The notes under the pieces: generated by a model | The model's input: the letters and a program-made list of their open reading frames with translations, nothing else | The model's database searches: none | What the model was told of the DNA's origin: nothing | Origin: DASXRA01 sp036502575 | GTDB taxonomy: Bacteria > Actinomycetota > Actinomycetes > Mycobacteriales > Jatrophihabitantaceae | Length of the DNA stretch: 64,000 nt | Assembly (NCBI GenBank): GCA_036502575.1 | Contig: DASXYL010000011.1 | Coordinates: 48,074 to 112,073, forward strand | Reading direction: 5' to 3' | Position numbers and translations under genes: made by a program | In this document: one piece after another, positions 33,611 through 41,292 of the stretch | How positions within the stretch are numbered: position 1 is the first letter of the stretch | Layout of the letters: each line of letters starts with the position of its first letter

Positions 33611-34627
33611 ATGAAGCACAGAATTCTGGGTGGTACCGGCATCTCGGTCAGCGAGTTCGCGTTCGGCGCGATGATGCTCGGTCCTTACGGCAACGCCGAC
33701 CACGACGAGTCGATACGCATGGTCCACACCGCCCTGGACGCCGGCATCAACTTCGTCGATACCGCCGACGTCTACTCCCTGGGCGAATCCGAGCAGATCG
33801 TCGGGAAGGCGCTCAAGGGGCGGCGCGACGAAGTCGTGCTCGCCACGAAGTTCGGCTGGACCGTGGGCCAGGAGGCGAACCGAAGCGGCGGCTCGCCGAG
33901 ATGGATCAAGCAGGCCGTCGAGGACAGCTTGCGGCGACTCGACGTCGACCACATCGACCTCTACCAGATGCACCGCCCCGATCCGTTCACGGACCTCGAC
34001 GAGTCGCTGTCGGCGCTGTCGGACCTCGTCCGCGCGGGAAAGGTGCGCGCGATCGGGTCGTCGACGTTCCCGGCGGAGCTGATCGTCGAGGCGCAGTGGG
34101 TCGCGGAGCGCCGCGGTCACCAGCGCTTCCGCACCGAGCAGCCGCCATACTCGATCCTCACCCGGGGCATCGAGGCCGCGATGTTGCCGACCGCGCAGCG
34201 CTACGGGATGGGGGTGCTGACCTGGAGCCCGTTGAGCAGTGGCTGGCTGTCCGGACGCGCCGACCCGACGGCCGCCGCCGGCGCGCGCGCCGCGATGGGA
34301 TCGCCGATGTTCGACCTCTCGATCCCGGCCAACCGGGCGAAGCTGGAGGCCGTCGAGCAGCTGACGAAGCTCGCGGCCGAGGCCGGAATGTCACTGCCGC
34401 ACCTGGCGATCGCGTTCGTCCGCGCTCACCCCGCCGTGACGTCAGTGATCATCGGCCCGCGTACGCCCGAGCACCTGCAGGACCTGCTCGCCGGCGCGGA
34501 CGTCGAGCTGGACGAGGACATCCTCGACCGGATCGACGAGATCGTCCCGCCGGGCGTCAACCTCAACGCGGGCGACGTCTTCTCGACACCGGCATCCCTG
34601 CAGGACAAGCGTCTGCGGCGCCGTTGA
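33611..34627 (+). CDS. Aldo/keto reductase
   Basis: A 338-residue NADPH-dependent TIM-barrel enzyme. The catalytic tetrad is visible as Asp and Tyr in NFVDTADVYSLG, Lys in LATKFGW and His in YQMHRPD. The C-terminal cofactor region reads VIIGPRTPEHLQDLL. It belongs to the broad YajO/Tas-like group, and its substrate is unknown. CTGAGGAGG stands before the ATG. It is divergent from an XRE regulator, which probably represses it until an electrophile or ligand appears (inference). Confidence 0.92.
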   Translation: MKHRILGGTGISVSEFAFGAMMLGPYGNADHDESIRMVHTALDAGINFVDTADVYSLGESEQIVGKALKGRRDEVVLATKFGWTVGQEANRSGGSPRWIKQAVEDSLRRLDVDHIDLYQMHRPDPFTDLDESLSALSDLVRAGKVRAIGSSTFPAELIVEAQWVAERRGHQRFRTEQPPYSILTRGIEAAMLPTAQRYGMGVLTWSPLSSGWLSGRADPTAAAGARAAMGSPMFDLSIPANRAKLEAVEQLTKLAAEAGMSLPHLAIAFVRAHPAVTSVIIGPRTPEHLQDLLAGADVELDEDILDRIDEIVPPGVNLNAGDVFSTPASLQDKRLRRR

Positions 34628-34631
34628 GGGC

Positions 34632-34655
34632 TAGTGGTCTGCAGACAGACCACTA
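34632..34655. repeat. 10-bp inverted repeat between aldo/keto reductase and SRPBCC gene
   Basis: TAGTGGTCTG (34632-34641) and CAGACCACTA (34646-34655) are perfect inverted copies with a CAGA loop. It could fold as a terminator hairpin after the reductase, though no T-run follows, or serve as an operator for the SRPBCC gene whose start is 40 nt downstream. TGGTC/GACCA halves resemble GntR or TetR sites. Confidence 0.55.
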
Positions 34656-34694
34656 CGCTCACCTCCTCGGTCGCCGACGCCAAGGAGTCGTCCC

Positions 34695-35141
34695 ATGCCC
34701 GGAGATTTCAGCGGTACGGCCCTGATCGACCGCCCGATCGCGGACGTGTTCGCATTCCTCGCGGAGGGGACGAACGATCCGAAGTTCAGCCCGCGGGTCA
34801 TCGAGATCCACAAGGAGCCCGACGGCCCGTCCGGGCTGGGGACGATCTTCGTGAGCCGGGTCAAGGACGCCGGCATGACGACTGATCGCCGCTTCGAGCT
34901 CACCGTCTTCGAGGCACCGACGACGCTTCGGTGGAGCGAGCGTTCCAAGAATCTCGTCACGGTGCCGGACGGCGGCTACGACCTCGAAGCCGTCGGCGAC
35001 TCGCAGACGAAGCTCACCGTGTTCAACTCCCTGGTCGGGCACGGCTTCGGCAAGCTGATCGTCGGCTTCGCCCGCAAGGCGGCGGTCAAGGATGCCGACG
35101 CGTTCGCCCAGCGGATCAAGGCGGCCGTCGAAGCGGGGTAG
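34695..35141 (+). CDS. SRPBCC (polyketide cyclase/START-like) family protein
   Basis: A 148-residue single-domain protein. It has the START-like helix-grip signature: a first strand FSGTALIDRPIADVFAFLAE, central strands GTIFVSRVKDAG and TTDRRFELTVFEAPTTLRW, and a long C-terminal helix. These proteins bind hydrophobic ligands in a cavity; the ligand is unknown. AAGGAG (34682-34687) precedes the ATG by 7 nt. Confidence 0.88.
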   Translation: MPGDFSGTALIDRPIADVFAFLAEGTNDPKFSPRVIEIHKEPDGPSGLGTIFVSRVKDAGMTTDRRFELTVFEAPTTLRWSERSKNLVTVPDGGYDLEAVGDSQTKLTVFNSLVGHGFGKLIVGFARKAAVKDADAFAQRIKAAVEAG

Positions 35142-35188
35142 CCCGTACGACACCAGGATGAAGCCGGCCGGGGCCAGACTCACCGACC

Positions 35189-35740
35189 ATGCGTCCTATC
35201 GTGAACTCGACGTTCGTGACCCTTGACGGCGTCATCAACCACATGGACAAGTGGCACTTCGAGTACCTCGACGACGACTCGGCCGCGCTCGCCCACGACC
35301 AGCTGTGGGCCAGCGACGCGATGCTCATGGGCCGCAAGACCTACGAGGTGTACGCGGGCGCGTGGCCGACCCGGACCGACGAGTATTCCCACCGGATCAA
35401 CGCCATGACCAAGTACGTCGTGTCGACCACCCTGACCGCACCCAAGTGGGCGAACACGTCGGTCCTCGGGGGCGACCTCGTCGAACGCGTCCGATCGCTG
35501 AAGCAGGAGGACGGCGACGCCATCCTCATGCACGGCTTCGGCCCGGTCGCGAAGACGCTGCTGCGCGAAGGGCTGCTCGACGAGCTGCATCTCTGGTACC
35601 ACCCGGTCTTCGCCGGCGTGGGCGACGAGCACGACATGCTGTTCGATCCCGGCCTGAACATCCATCTCGAGCAGACGGGCGCGCAGACGCTGAAGTCCGG
35701 CGTCGTCGTTCTCTCCTACCACGCCAAGGCGTCGAGTTAG
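35189..35740 (+). CDS. Dihydrofolate-reductase-like (RibD C-terminal domain) protein
   Basis: A 183-residue protein with the RibD-C/DHFR-like fold: VNSTFVTLDGVINHMDKW at the start, DAMLMGRKTYEVYAGAW and the NADPH-site stretch DAILMHGFGPVAKTLL. Actinobacteria carry many such stand-alone genes next to SRPBCC proteins, as here. They are rarely essential DHFRs; the reaction is unknown. No strong ribosome site is seen before the ATG, so it may rely on read-through from the upstream gene 47 nt away. Confidence 0.87.
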   Translation: MRPIVNSTFVTLDGVINHMDKWHFEYLDDDSAALAHDQLWASDAMLMGRKTYEVYAGAWPTRTDEYSHRINAMTKYVVSTTLTAPKWANTSVLGGDLVERVRSLKQEDGDAILMHGFGPVAKTLLREGLLDELHLWYHPVFAGVGDEHDMLFDPGLNIHLEQTGAQTLKSGVVVLSYHAKASS

Positions 35741-35744
35741 CTCC

Positions 35745-36407
35745 TCAGGGATCGAGCGTTATCCGGACGGCGCGGAACTGTTCGGGCGTCCCTTGCAGGA
35801 TGCGCAGCCGGGGGTCGGGCACGGTCAGGAACGGTTCTCGGCGCCGGGCCGCGAGGGTGGTCAGTCGAGGGTCGGCCAGTACCGCGTCCACCGCCGCATG
35901 GTCACCGCCGCAGATCAGGGCGTCGAACTCGGCGGCGCGGGGCAGCAGCACGCGAGCGCACGTGTCGGCGGCGTCGGCGAACGCAGCCAGGGCCTGGTTG
36001 GCCCGGCGCCGGGCGTAGCGCTGCTGCGACCAGCCGCCGGCCCGGGTCGTTCCTTGCACGTAGGACGAGTCGACCTTGGACGCGACGAGCTCATCACCCA
36101 CGAACACGCCCACCGCATGCGCCCGCCGGCGCACCAGCAGCACGCCGATCGTCCGGGGCTGGGTGACGTGGGCGATCAGCACCGCCAGCACGTCGGCGGC
36201 GTCCCCGGCTGCCGCGGCGTCCCGGGCGTCCGCAGCCGTGGGCAGCGGTGGGAACGGCACCGTCAGCCAGGCCCGGGCTCCGTCGGCGCCGACGAGGGCG
36301 ACCTCGGTGGCGTCGGCGGTTGCCGTCGTGGTGCCGTGTCGTTGCGCGAAGCCGTCCAGCCAACGGGCCAGCCGTTCGGCCGGGACGCTCACCCGGCGCG
36401 CGCTCAC
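35745..36407 (-). CDS. acVLRF1-family peptidyl-tRNA hydrolase (Vms1-like release factor)
   Basis: A protein of about 220 residues, with start GTG 36407 (MSARRVSVPAERLARWLDG) preferred; GTG 36428 in the same frame is the alternative. The eRF1-like catalytic part holds KVDSSYVQGTTRAGGWSQQRYARRRANQ (split here: KVDSSYVQGTTR, then AGGWSQQRYARRR), whose conserved Gln is thought to act in peptidyl-tRNA hydrolysis, as in Vms1/ANKZF1. The family is described from actinobacteria as freeing nascent chains from stalled large subunits. It starts about 30 nt after the uppP stop and is likely co-transcribed with it. Confidence 0.85.
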   Translation of the reverse strand: MSARRVSVPAERLARWLDGFAQRHGTTTATADATEVALVGADGARAWLTVPFPPLPTAADARDAAAAGDAADVLAVLIAHVTQPRTIGVLLVRRRAHAVGVFVGDELVASKVDSSYVQGTTRAGGWSQQRYARRRANQALAAFADAADTCARVLLPRAAEFDALICGGDHAAVDAVLADPRLTTLAARRREPFLTVPDPRLRILQGTPEQFRAVRITLDP

Positions 36408-36438
36408 TGCTTCGCCGGACGGGGGCACAGCGCCGACG

Positions 36439-37368
36439 CTAGCCGATCGTGAAGCGCAGGATGCTGGCGAAGCCGGCGATAAGGCAGTACACGCCGAAGG
36501 GACGCAGGGAGCGGCGGTCGAGATAACGGGTGAGGAAGCGCACGGCGAGGTAGGCGCCGATGCCGGAGAGGATCGAGCCGAACAGCACCTGCCCACGGAT
36601 GCCGTCGCCGAGGTGCCCTGAGAGGTCGGGCAGCTTGAGCGCGCCGGCGGCCAGGATCACCGGAGTGGCCAGCAGGAAGGCGAAGCGGGCCGCGTCCTCG
36701 CGGGACAGGCCGCGCAGTAATCCGGCCGCCATCGTTACACCGGAGCGCGAGATGCCGGGGGCGAGGGCCAGGATCTGGGTCGCGCCGATCACCACCGCCG
36801 GCGGGACGCGGAGCCTGGCCAGGCGGGCGTCCGAGGCCGGCCCGCTGACCCGCTCGTCCACGTACTCCTCCTCCTCGTCCTCCTGCTGCCTGGCGGCCGC
36901 GTGGTCGCCCGCCGACTGTCGCAAGTGCTCGGCGAGCAGCAGGATCAGGCCGTTGATGAGCAGGAACCAGCTCGCCGCGAGCGGCTTGGCCAAGTGCGTG
37001 CGCACCGCGTGCTCGGCGAGCAGGCCCACCAGCCCGACCGGGATCGTCGCGAGCACCAGCAGCCAGGCCAGCCGCTGGTCGCTGGTGCGGACCTCGCGGC
37101 GGGCGATGCTGGTCACCAGCCCACCGATGATGCGCACCCAGTCGCGCCAGAAGTAGATGATCAGCGCGATCGCGGTGGCGACGTGCAGCCCGACGATGAC
37201 CGCGAGGTAGGGCGACTCGGGGGCGCTCACGTTCAGATGGCGCGCCCACGACCCCCCGACCCACGCCGGCAGCAGCACGCTGTGGCCGAGGCTCGAGATC
37301 GGAAACAGCTCCGAGACGCCTTGCAATGCCCCGATGACGCCGGCCTCGGGCCAGCTCAGATGACTCAC
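36439..37368 (-). CDS. uppP: Undecaprenyl-diphosphatase (BacA/UppP)
   Basis: A 309-residue integral membrane enzyme from GTG 37368, with GAGGAGA just upstream. It recycles undecaprenyl pyrophosphate to the monophosphate carrier for peptidoglycan and other envelope polymers and gives bacitracin resistance. The two active-site regions are present: ALQGVSELFPISSLGHS (a variant of the usual QGxTEFLPISSxGH) and LAPGISRSGVTM. A loop between them is unusually acidic (QEDEEEEYVDE, near residue 165). A 6-bp inverted repeat of BlaI type lies about 60 nt upstream. Confidence 0.92.
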   Translation of the reverse strand: MSHLSWPEAGVIGALQGVSELFPISSLGHSVLLPAWVGGSWARHLNVSAPESPYLAVIVGLHVATAIALIIYFWRDWVRIIGGLVTSIARREVRTSDQRLAWLLVLATIPVGLVGLLAEHAVRTHLAKPLAASWFLLINGLILLLAEHLRQSAGDHAAARQQEDEEEEYVDERVSGPASDARLARLRVPPAVVIGATQILALAPGISRSGVTMAAGLLRGLSREDAARFAFLLATPVILAAGALKLPDLSGHLGDGIRGQVLFGSILSGIGAYLAVRFLTRYLDRRSLRPFGVYCLIAGFASILRFTIG

Positions 37369-37429
37369 CGCTCGCTTCTCCTCGTCGCCTCGGACACACA
37401 CGGCGGTGCGACACTCGGGATCGACCCAC

Positions 37430-37450
37430 CTACTACGACACAGATAGTAG
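37430..37450. promoter_or_regulatory. BlaI/MecI-like inverted repeat upstream of uppP
   Basis: CTACTA (37430-37435), nine nt, then TAGTAG (37445-37450): a perfect inverted repeat. BlaI/MecI/CopY repressors recognise TAC-A/T-GTA type dyads, and BlaI targets in actinobacteria have TACTA/TAGTA halves. It lies in the 243-nt gap between divergent uppP and the lysyl oxidase gene. No BlaI gene is in this window. Confidence 0.4.
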
Positions 37451-37611
37451 ATGGTCGCCGTGCGCTGGTCGCAGCCAGCCTAAATCGTTGCCGACGAAGG
37501 CGGCACAGCGCCGGAGTCAGCCCCTTCGGGCACTTTTCGCGGAGCATATGCAACGCATTGATACCTCACAACGTCAGAGCAGGTTAGGGGGCCGTTAACG
37601 GAGGGAAGCTG

Positions 37612-39105
37612 ATGTTACGAACGTTGTGGGTACGTCTCGCCGCGGTTGCTGCACTCGCGGCGGCGATCTGCGTGGTGCCAGCCGCCACGAGTAGTGCCGG
37701 GACGAGGTTGCCGAGCGTGCGGCTGCTGTCGGTCATCAAGCACGCGGACGTCCAGCGCTACGAGGGAAGTCCGGACATCTACGTCGAAGGCGTGAACGTC
37801 GCCGCGGTCGACAGTGCGTTCGAGGTCGACGCTGTCACCGCGAAGAACGGCACGATAACGCTGTGGCAGGTACACCGGGACGGTCACGGTGTGCATCGCA
37901 TCCGGCAGCTGACCACACCGGCGAAGGTCGACATGAGCGTCGGGCTGCCAGACTTCTTCCACTTCATGCTGACCGATGCGGCCGGCAAGAAGGTCGCCGA
38001 TACCAAGCTGCCCTTCTGCCCGAACGGTGATGGGTACGGCTACGGCGGCGGGGGCTCGCGCACCGACGCCAACGGACCGGCCCAACCCACGTATCCGTAC
38101 ATGTGCGGCACGGCCCTGTCTCGGACGGGCATCTGGGGCATCGACAAGAGCTGGGCGACGACCCTGAACCTGAACGTCCCCGGCGACGGCGTGCCGGACG
38201 GTGAGTACACGATGGACCTGAGCATCACGCCCAGCTGGGTGCACCAGCTGAACATCCCGGCGAAGTCCGCCGCCGTCAGCCTGGGTCTCACCGTGACGAC
38301 GCAGCCCGATTGCGCTCCCGAGCAGCCCTGCGGGCCCAGCCCGGCGGCGCGTACAGCCGGCGCCACGGTGAAGGCCACCGAGGGGCCGCACAACGTCGGG
38401 GCGGCGGAGAGCTTCGGCGATGACGGGGTCCGCAATTCGCCGAGCGGGACACCTGACCTCGCCGCGCTGCCGGCGCACGACATGTCGACCGAGAACAACG
38501 CCGATGATCACCACGACTACCTCGATTTCGGTGCGACGATCTGGAACGCCGGCTCGGGTCCACTCGTCGTGGAGGGCTTCCGCCAGGGCGCCAACCCGGT
38601 GATGACGGCGAAGCAGTTCATCTACCGCGACGGTCAGCCGGTCAGCTCGTCGAACGTCGGCGAGTTCGAGTTCGACACCCGTCCGGGCCACAACCACTGG
38701 CACATGGAGGACATCGCGCAGTACGACCTGCTCGACGCCTCCGGCCAGCGCGTCGTGCTGAGCGAGAAGCAGTCCTTCTGCCTGGCGCCGACCGACCCGG
38801 TCGACCTGACCCTGAAGGGCGCTGACTGGCACCCGGACCGCAACGCGCTGTGGAGTGCCTGCGCCGGCGAGGCGTCGATCTGGCTGCGTGAGGTGCTGCC
38901 GGCCGGCTGGGGTGACACCTATTACCAGTACGTCGCCGGGCAGTCGTTCGACCTGACCGGTCTGCCCAACGGTCGCTACCAGGTGCGGGTCACCACCGAC
39001 CCCGCGCACAAGTTGCTCGAGACGAACTACACCAACAACGCGGCGCTGCAGCCGGTCGAGATCGGCGGGACGCCGGGCAACCGCACCGTGACGCTGGTCA
39101 AGTAG
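37612..39105 (+). CDS. Secreted bacterial lysyl oxidase
   Basis: A 497-residue exported protein. The signal peptide (residues 1-30) is followed by about 300 residues without clear family, including a Gly/Tyr-rich patch, then a lysyl-oxidase domain. The copper site GHNHWHMED gives His360, His362 and His364. Lys386 in LSEKQSFCL and Tyr437 in GDTYYQYV align with the two residues that build the lysine tyrosylquinone cofactor in animal LOX. The domain ends LETNYTNNAALQ, as in LOX. Copper amine oxidation of peptidyl lysines or of other amines outside the cell is expected; the substrate is unknown. A G/A-rich GGAGG precedes the ATG. Confidence 0.88.
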   Translation: MLRTLWVRLAAVAALAAAICVVPAATSSAGTRLPSVRLLSVIKHADVQRYEGSPDIYVEGVNVAAVDSAFEVDAVTAKNGTITLWQVHRDGHGVHRIRQLTTPAKVDMSVGLPDFFHFMLTDAAGKKVADTKLPFCPNGDGYGYGGGGSRTDANGPAQPTYPYMCGTALSRTGIWGIDKSWATTLNLNVPGDGVPDGEYTMDLSITPSWVHQLNIPAKSAAVSLGLTVTTQPDCAPEQPCGPSPAARTAGATVKATEGPHNVGAAESFGDDGVRNSPSGTPDLAALPAHDMSTENNADDHHDYLDFGATIWNAGSGPLVVEGFRQGANPVMTAKQFIYRDGQPVSSSNVGEFEFDTRPGHNHWHMEDIAQYDLLDASGQRVVLSEKQSFCLAPTDPVDLTLKGADWHPDRNALWSACAGEASIWLREVLPAGWGDTYYQYVAGQSFDLTGLPNGRYQVRVTTDPAHKLLETNYTNNAALQPVEIGGTPGNRTVTLVK

Positions 39106-39113
39106 CAACCCAC

Positions 39114-39165
39114 CGAGTTGTCCGCGCCACGTGTTGCCCTGGTGTCGCGTAGCGCGGACAACTCG
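39114..39165. repeat. Palindromic intergenic element, copy A (likely two-way terminator)
   Basis: CGAGTTGTCCGCGC (39114-39127) and GCGCGGACAACTCG (39152-39165) form a perfect 14-bp inverted repeat with a 24-nt spacer. It fills the gap between the convergent lysyl oxidase and aldo/keto reductase genes and abuts the latter's stop codon. A second copy with the same stem and equal spacing is at 60682-60727. Position between 3' ends suggests bidirectional termination; sequence sharing suggests a dispersed repeat family. Confidence 0.8.
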
Positions 39166-40137
39166 TCACGGGGCGGCGGTGATCGCGTCGAGGTCCTTCC
39201 AGAGGTCGCCCGGCAGGTCGTGCTCGGCCCAGTCGACGTTTCCTTGGACGTGGACATCGGTGCGCATCCCGGCCACGACGCTGGCCACGGCCGGGTGGCG
39301 CAACGGGAAGCGCGTCGCCGCGTGGGGTAGCCGCTCGTCGTAGCGTTGGCAGGTCTTGGCCAGCCGCCGGGCCCGGTGCAGCAGCTCCGGCGAGGCCGGC
39401 GCGTAGTCGAACAGCGCCCCGTCGGGTGGCCACGGGCGGGCCAGCAGCCCGGAGTTGAACGGGGCCGCCGCCAGCACCGACACGTTGCGGTCCACGCAGG
39501 CGGCGAGTAAGGGCGCGGCACTGCGGTCGGCCAGTGTCCAGCGACCGGCCACCATCACCACGTCCAGGTCGGACTCGTCCACCAGGCGCAGCAGCGGTGG
39601 CCAGAAGTTCATGCCCGCCCCGACCGCGCCGATCACGCCCTGCTCGCGCAGCTCGACGAGCGCCGGGATCGCCCCGTTCAGGGCGTCGTCCATGAAGTCC
39701 TCGGGGTCGTGCACGAGCACGATGTCGACGCGATCGAGACCCAGTCGTCGCAAGCTCGAGTCGAGGCTGCGCCGCACGCCGTCGGCGGAGTAGTCGCGTT
39801 CGCGGATCAGCGAGTCCGAGACGTCGAAGCCGCCGGCGGCGAGATCCGATCCGGTCGGTGCCGGGTTGTCGACGAGCAGCCGCCCGACCTTGGTCGACAC
39901 CACGAAGGAGTCACGGGGTCGGCCGGCCAGCGCCGCACCGAGGCGCCGCTCGGACAGCCCCAGTCCGTAGTGCGGTGCGGTGTCGAAGTAGCGGATGCCG
40001 CCGTCCCACGCGGCCTGCACCGTGGCGGCGGCCGCTTCGTCGGTGATCGCGGAATGCAGGTTGCCGATCGGCGCGGCCCCGAAACCCAGCTCGGTGACCT
40101 CGATGGACGTCCGGCCCAGTTGGCGCCGCAACATCAC
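39166..40137 (-). CDS. L-fucose dehydrogenase (aldo/keto reductase, D-threo-aldose 1-dehydrogenase type)
   Basis: A 323-residue aldo/keto reductase proposed to oxidise L-fucose to L-fuconolactone with NAD(P)+. Family landmarks are RRQLGRTSIEVTELGFGAAP at the start, Asp/Tyr in YFDTAPHYGLGLSERRLG, Lys in VVSTKVGRLL and His in IVLVHDPEDF. The GLGLSERRLGAAL segment is typical of D-threo-aldose/L-fucose dehydrogenases. It is the last gene of the fucose operon, with its ATG overlapping the upstream lactonase stop (ATGA). It could instead act on another 6-deoxy or pentose sugar. Confidence 0.88.
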   Translation of the reverse strand: MMLRRQLGRTSIEVTELGFGAAPIGNLHSAITDEAAAATVQAAWDGGIRYFDTAPHYGLGLSERRLGAALAGRPRDSFVVSTKVGRLLVDNPAPTGSDLAAGGFDVSDSLIRERDYSADGVRRSLDSSLRRLGLDRVDIVLVHDPEDFMDDALNGAIPALVELREQGVIGAVGAGMNFWPPLLRLVDESDLDVVMVAGRWTLADRSAAPLLAACVDRNVSVLAAAPFNSGLLARPWPPDGALFDYAPASPELLHRARRLAKTCQRYDERLPHAATRFPLRHPAVASVVAGMRTDVHVQGNVDWAEHDLPGDLWKDLDAITAAP

Positions 40138-40979
40138 GCCGCCAGCCGGTACCAGTGCGCGGCCGCACCGCCGAAGACGGCGGCCCGCTCAGAATCCGAC
40201 AGCCCGGAGGTCAGCTGGTCGGCCGCGGCGACCCATTCGTCGTAGCTGGCGGCGAGCAGGCATACCGGCCAGTCGGAGCCGAACATGATCCGTTCGGCGC
40301 CGAACGCGTCGAACAGTACGTCGGCGTATGGACGCAGTCGATCCACCGTCCAGGTGTCGGTTTCCGTCACCAGGCCGGACAGTTTGGCCGCGACGTTGGG
40401 CCGCCCCCCCAGCGCAGCGATCTGGGTCCGCCAGGGGTCTAGCTCGCCGTGCGCGATGTCGGGCTTGGCCGCGTGATCGAGCACGAATCGCAGCTGCGGC
40501 AGGGCTTGCGCCGTCTCGACGGCTGCGGCCAACTGCGACGGCACGACCAGCAGGTCGTAGGCGAGACCGGCCTCGGCGACAGCGGCCAGCCCGCGGCGAA
40601 CGTCTGGACGGCACAGCCAGCGAGGATCGGATTCGCCCTGAACTTGATGTCGGATTCCGACGAGGGTTTCTCCACCCGGCTGGGCGCGAAGCGCTGCCAG
40701 CCGGGTGGGAACATCCCGGGCGGTGAGGTCGACCCAGCCGACCACACCCGCGACGATCGGTTCCGCCGCGGCTAGCGCGAGCAGTTCCGGCGTCTCGTGA
40801 GCGACGTTAATGGTCTCGACGACGACTGTCGCATCGAAGTGGTTCGCGGCAAGCGCCGGTTGAACATCGGACAGCGCGAACGACCGACGCAGAGGTGGCA
40901 GGTCAGCCGTCCACGGTTGATCGCGTACGGCGAGATCCCACACGTGGTGGTGGGCGTCGATCCGCCGCTCAGTCGGCAT
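40134..40979 (-). CDS. L-fuconolactonase (amidohydrolase family)
   Basis: A 281-residue amidohydrolase-2 protein proposed to open L-fucono-1,5-lactone to L-fuconate. The metal-site start IDAHHHVWDLAVRDQPW, the central FVLDHAAKP and the closing MFGSDWPVC are all seen. This is the typical pattern for fucono- and rhamnonolactonases of the COG3618 group. It overlaps the mutarotase upstream by 11 nt and the dehydrogenase downstream by 4 nt. The order mutarotase-lactonase-dehydrogenase supports the pathway. Confidence 0.9.
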   Translation of the reverse strand: MPTERRIDAHHHVWDLAVRDQPWTADLPPLRRSFALSDVQPALAANHFDATVVVETINVAHETPELLALAAAEPIVAGVVGWVDLTARDVPTRLAALRAQPGGETLVGIRHQVQGESDPRWLCRPDVRRGLAAVAEAGLAYDLLVVPSQLAAAVETAQALPQLRFVLDHAAKPDIAHGELDPWRTQIAALGGRPNVAAKLSGLVTETDTWTVDRLRPYADVLFDAFGAERIMFGSDWPVCLLAASYDEWVAAADQLTSGLSDSERAAVFGGAAAHWYRLAA

Positions 40980-41292
40980 GGAAGACCTCCTCCGCGGGCG
41001 CCCACCACTCCCCGTCCGCGGCGGTATCGAGTGGTTGCTGGCACGGGTCGGTGAGTTGCCACCAGCGCTGCGTCTCCGGGTCGGCGGCGATGCGGGCGGT
41101 GTCGGCGGCGTAGTCGTCGCCGGTGTACTCGAGGTAGCTGAACAGCAGCCCGTCGCGCAGGAAGATCGAGTAGTTGCTGATCTGCGCTTTGCGCAACGTC
41201 GCCAGGACGGAGGGCCAGACCGCCGCGTGCAGATCTCGATACGTGCGCTCGTGCTCGGGCCGCAGCCGAATGACGGACGCCATCCGTTTCAT
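40969..41292 (-). CDS. L-fucose/L-rhamnose mutarotase
   Basis: A 107-residue dimeric alpha+beta protein that interconverts alpha and beta anomers of a 6-deoxyhexose. It shows the family pattern: MASVIRLRPEHERTYRDLHA, VWPSVLATLRKAQISNYSIF, LFSYLEYTGDDY and the Trp-rich WWQLTDPCQQPL. The ATG at 41292 overlaps the SDR stop (ATGA), which fixes the start. The short gene lies between SDR and lactonase genes and overlaps both. It speeds supply of the anomer used by the dehydrogenase. Confidence 0.93.
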   Translation of the reverse strand: MKRMASVIRLRPEHERTYRDLHAAVWPSVLATLRKAQISNYSIFLRDGLLFSYLEYTGDDYAADTARIAADPETQRWWQLTDPCQQPLDTAADGEWWAPAEEVFHAD

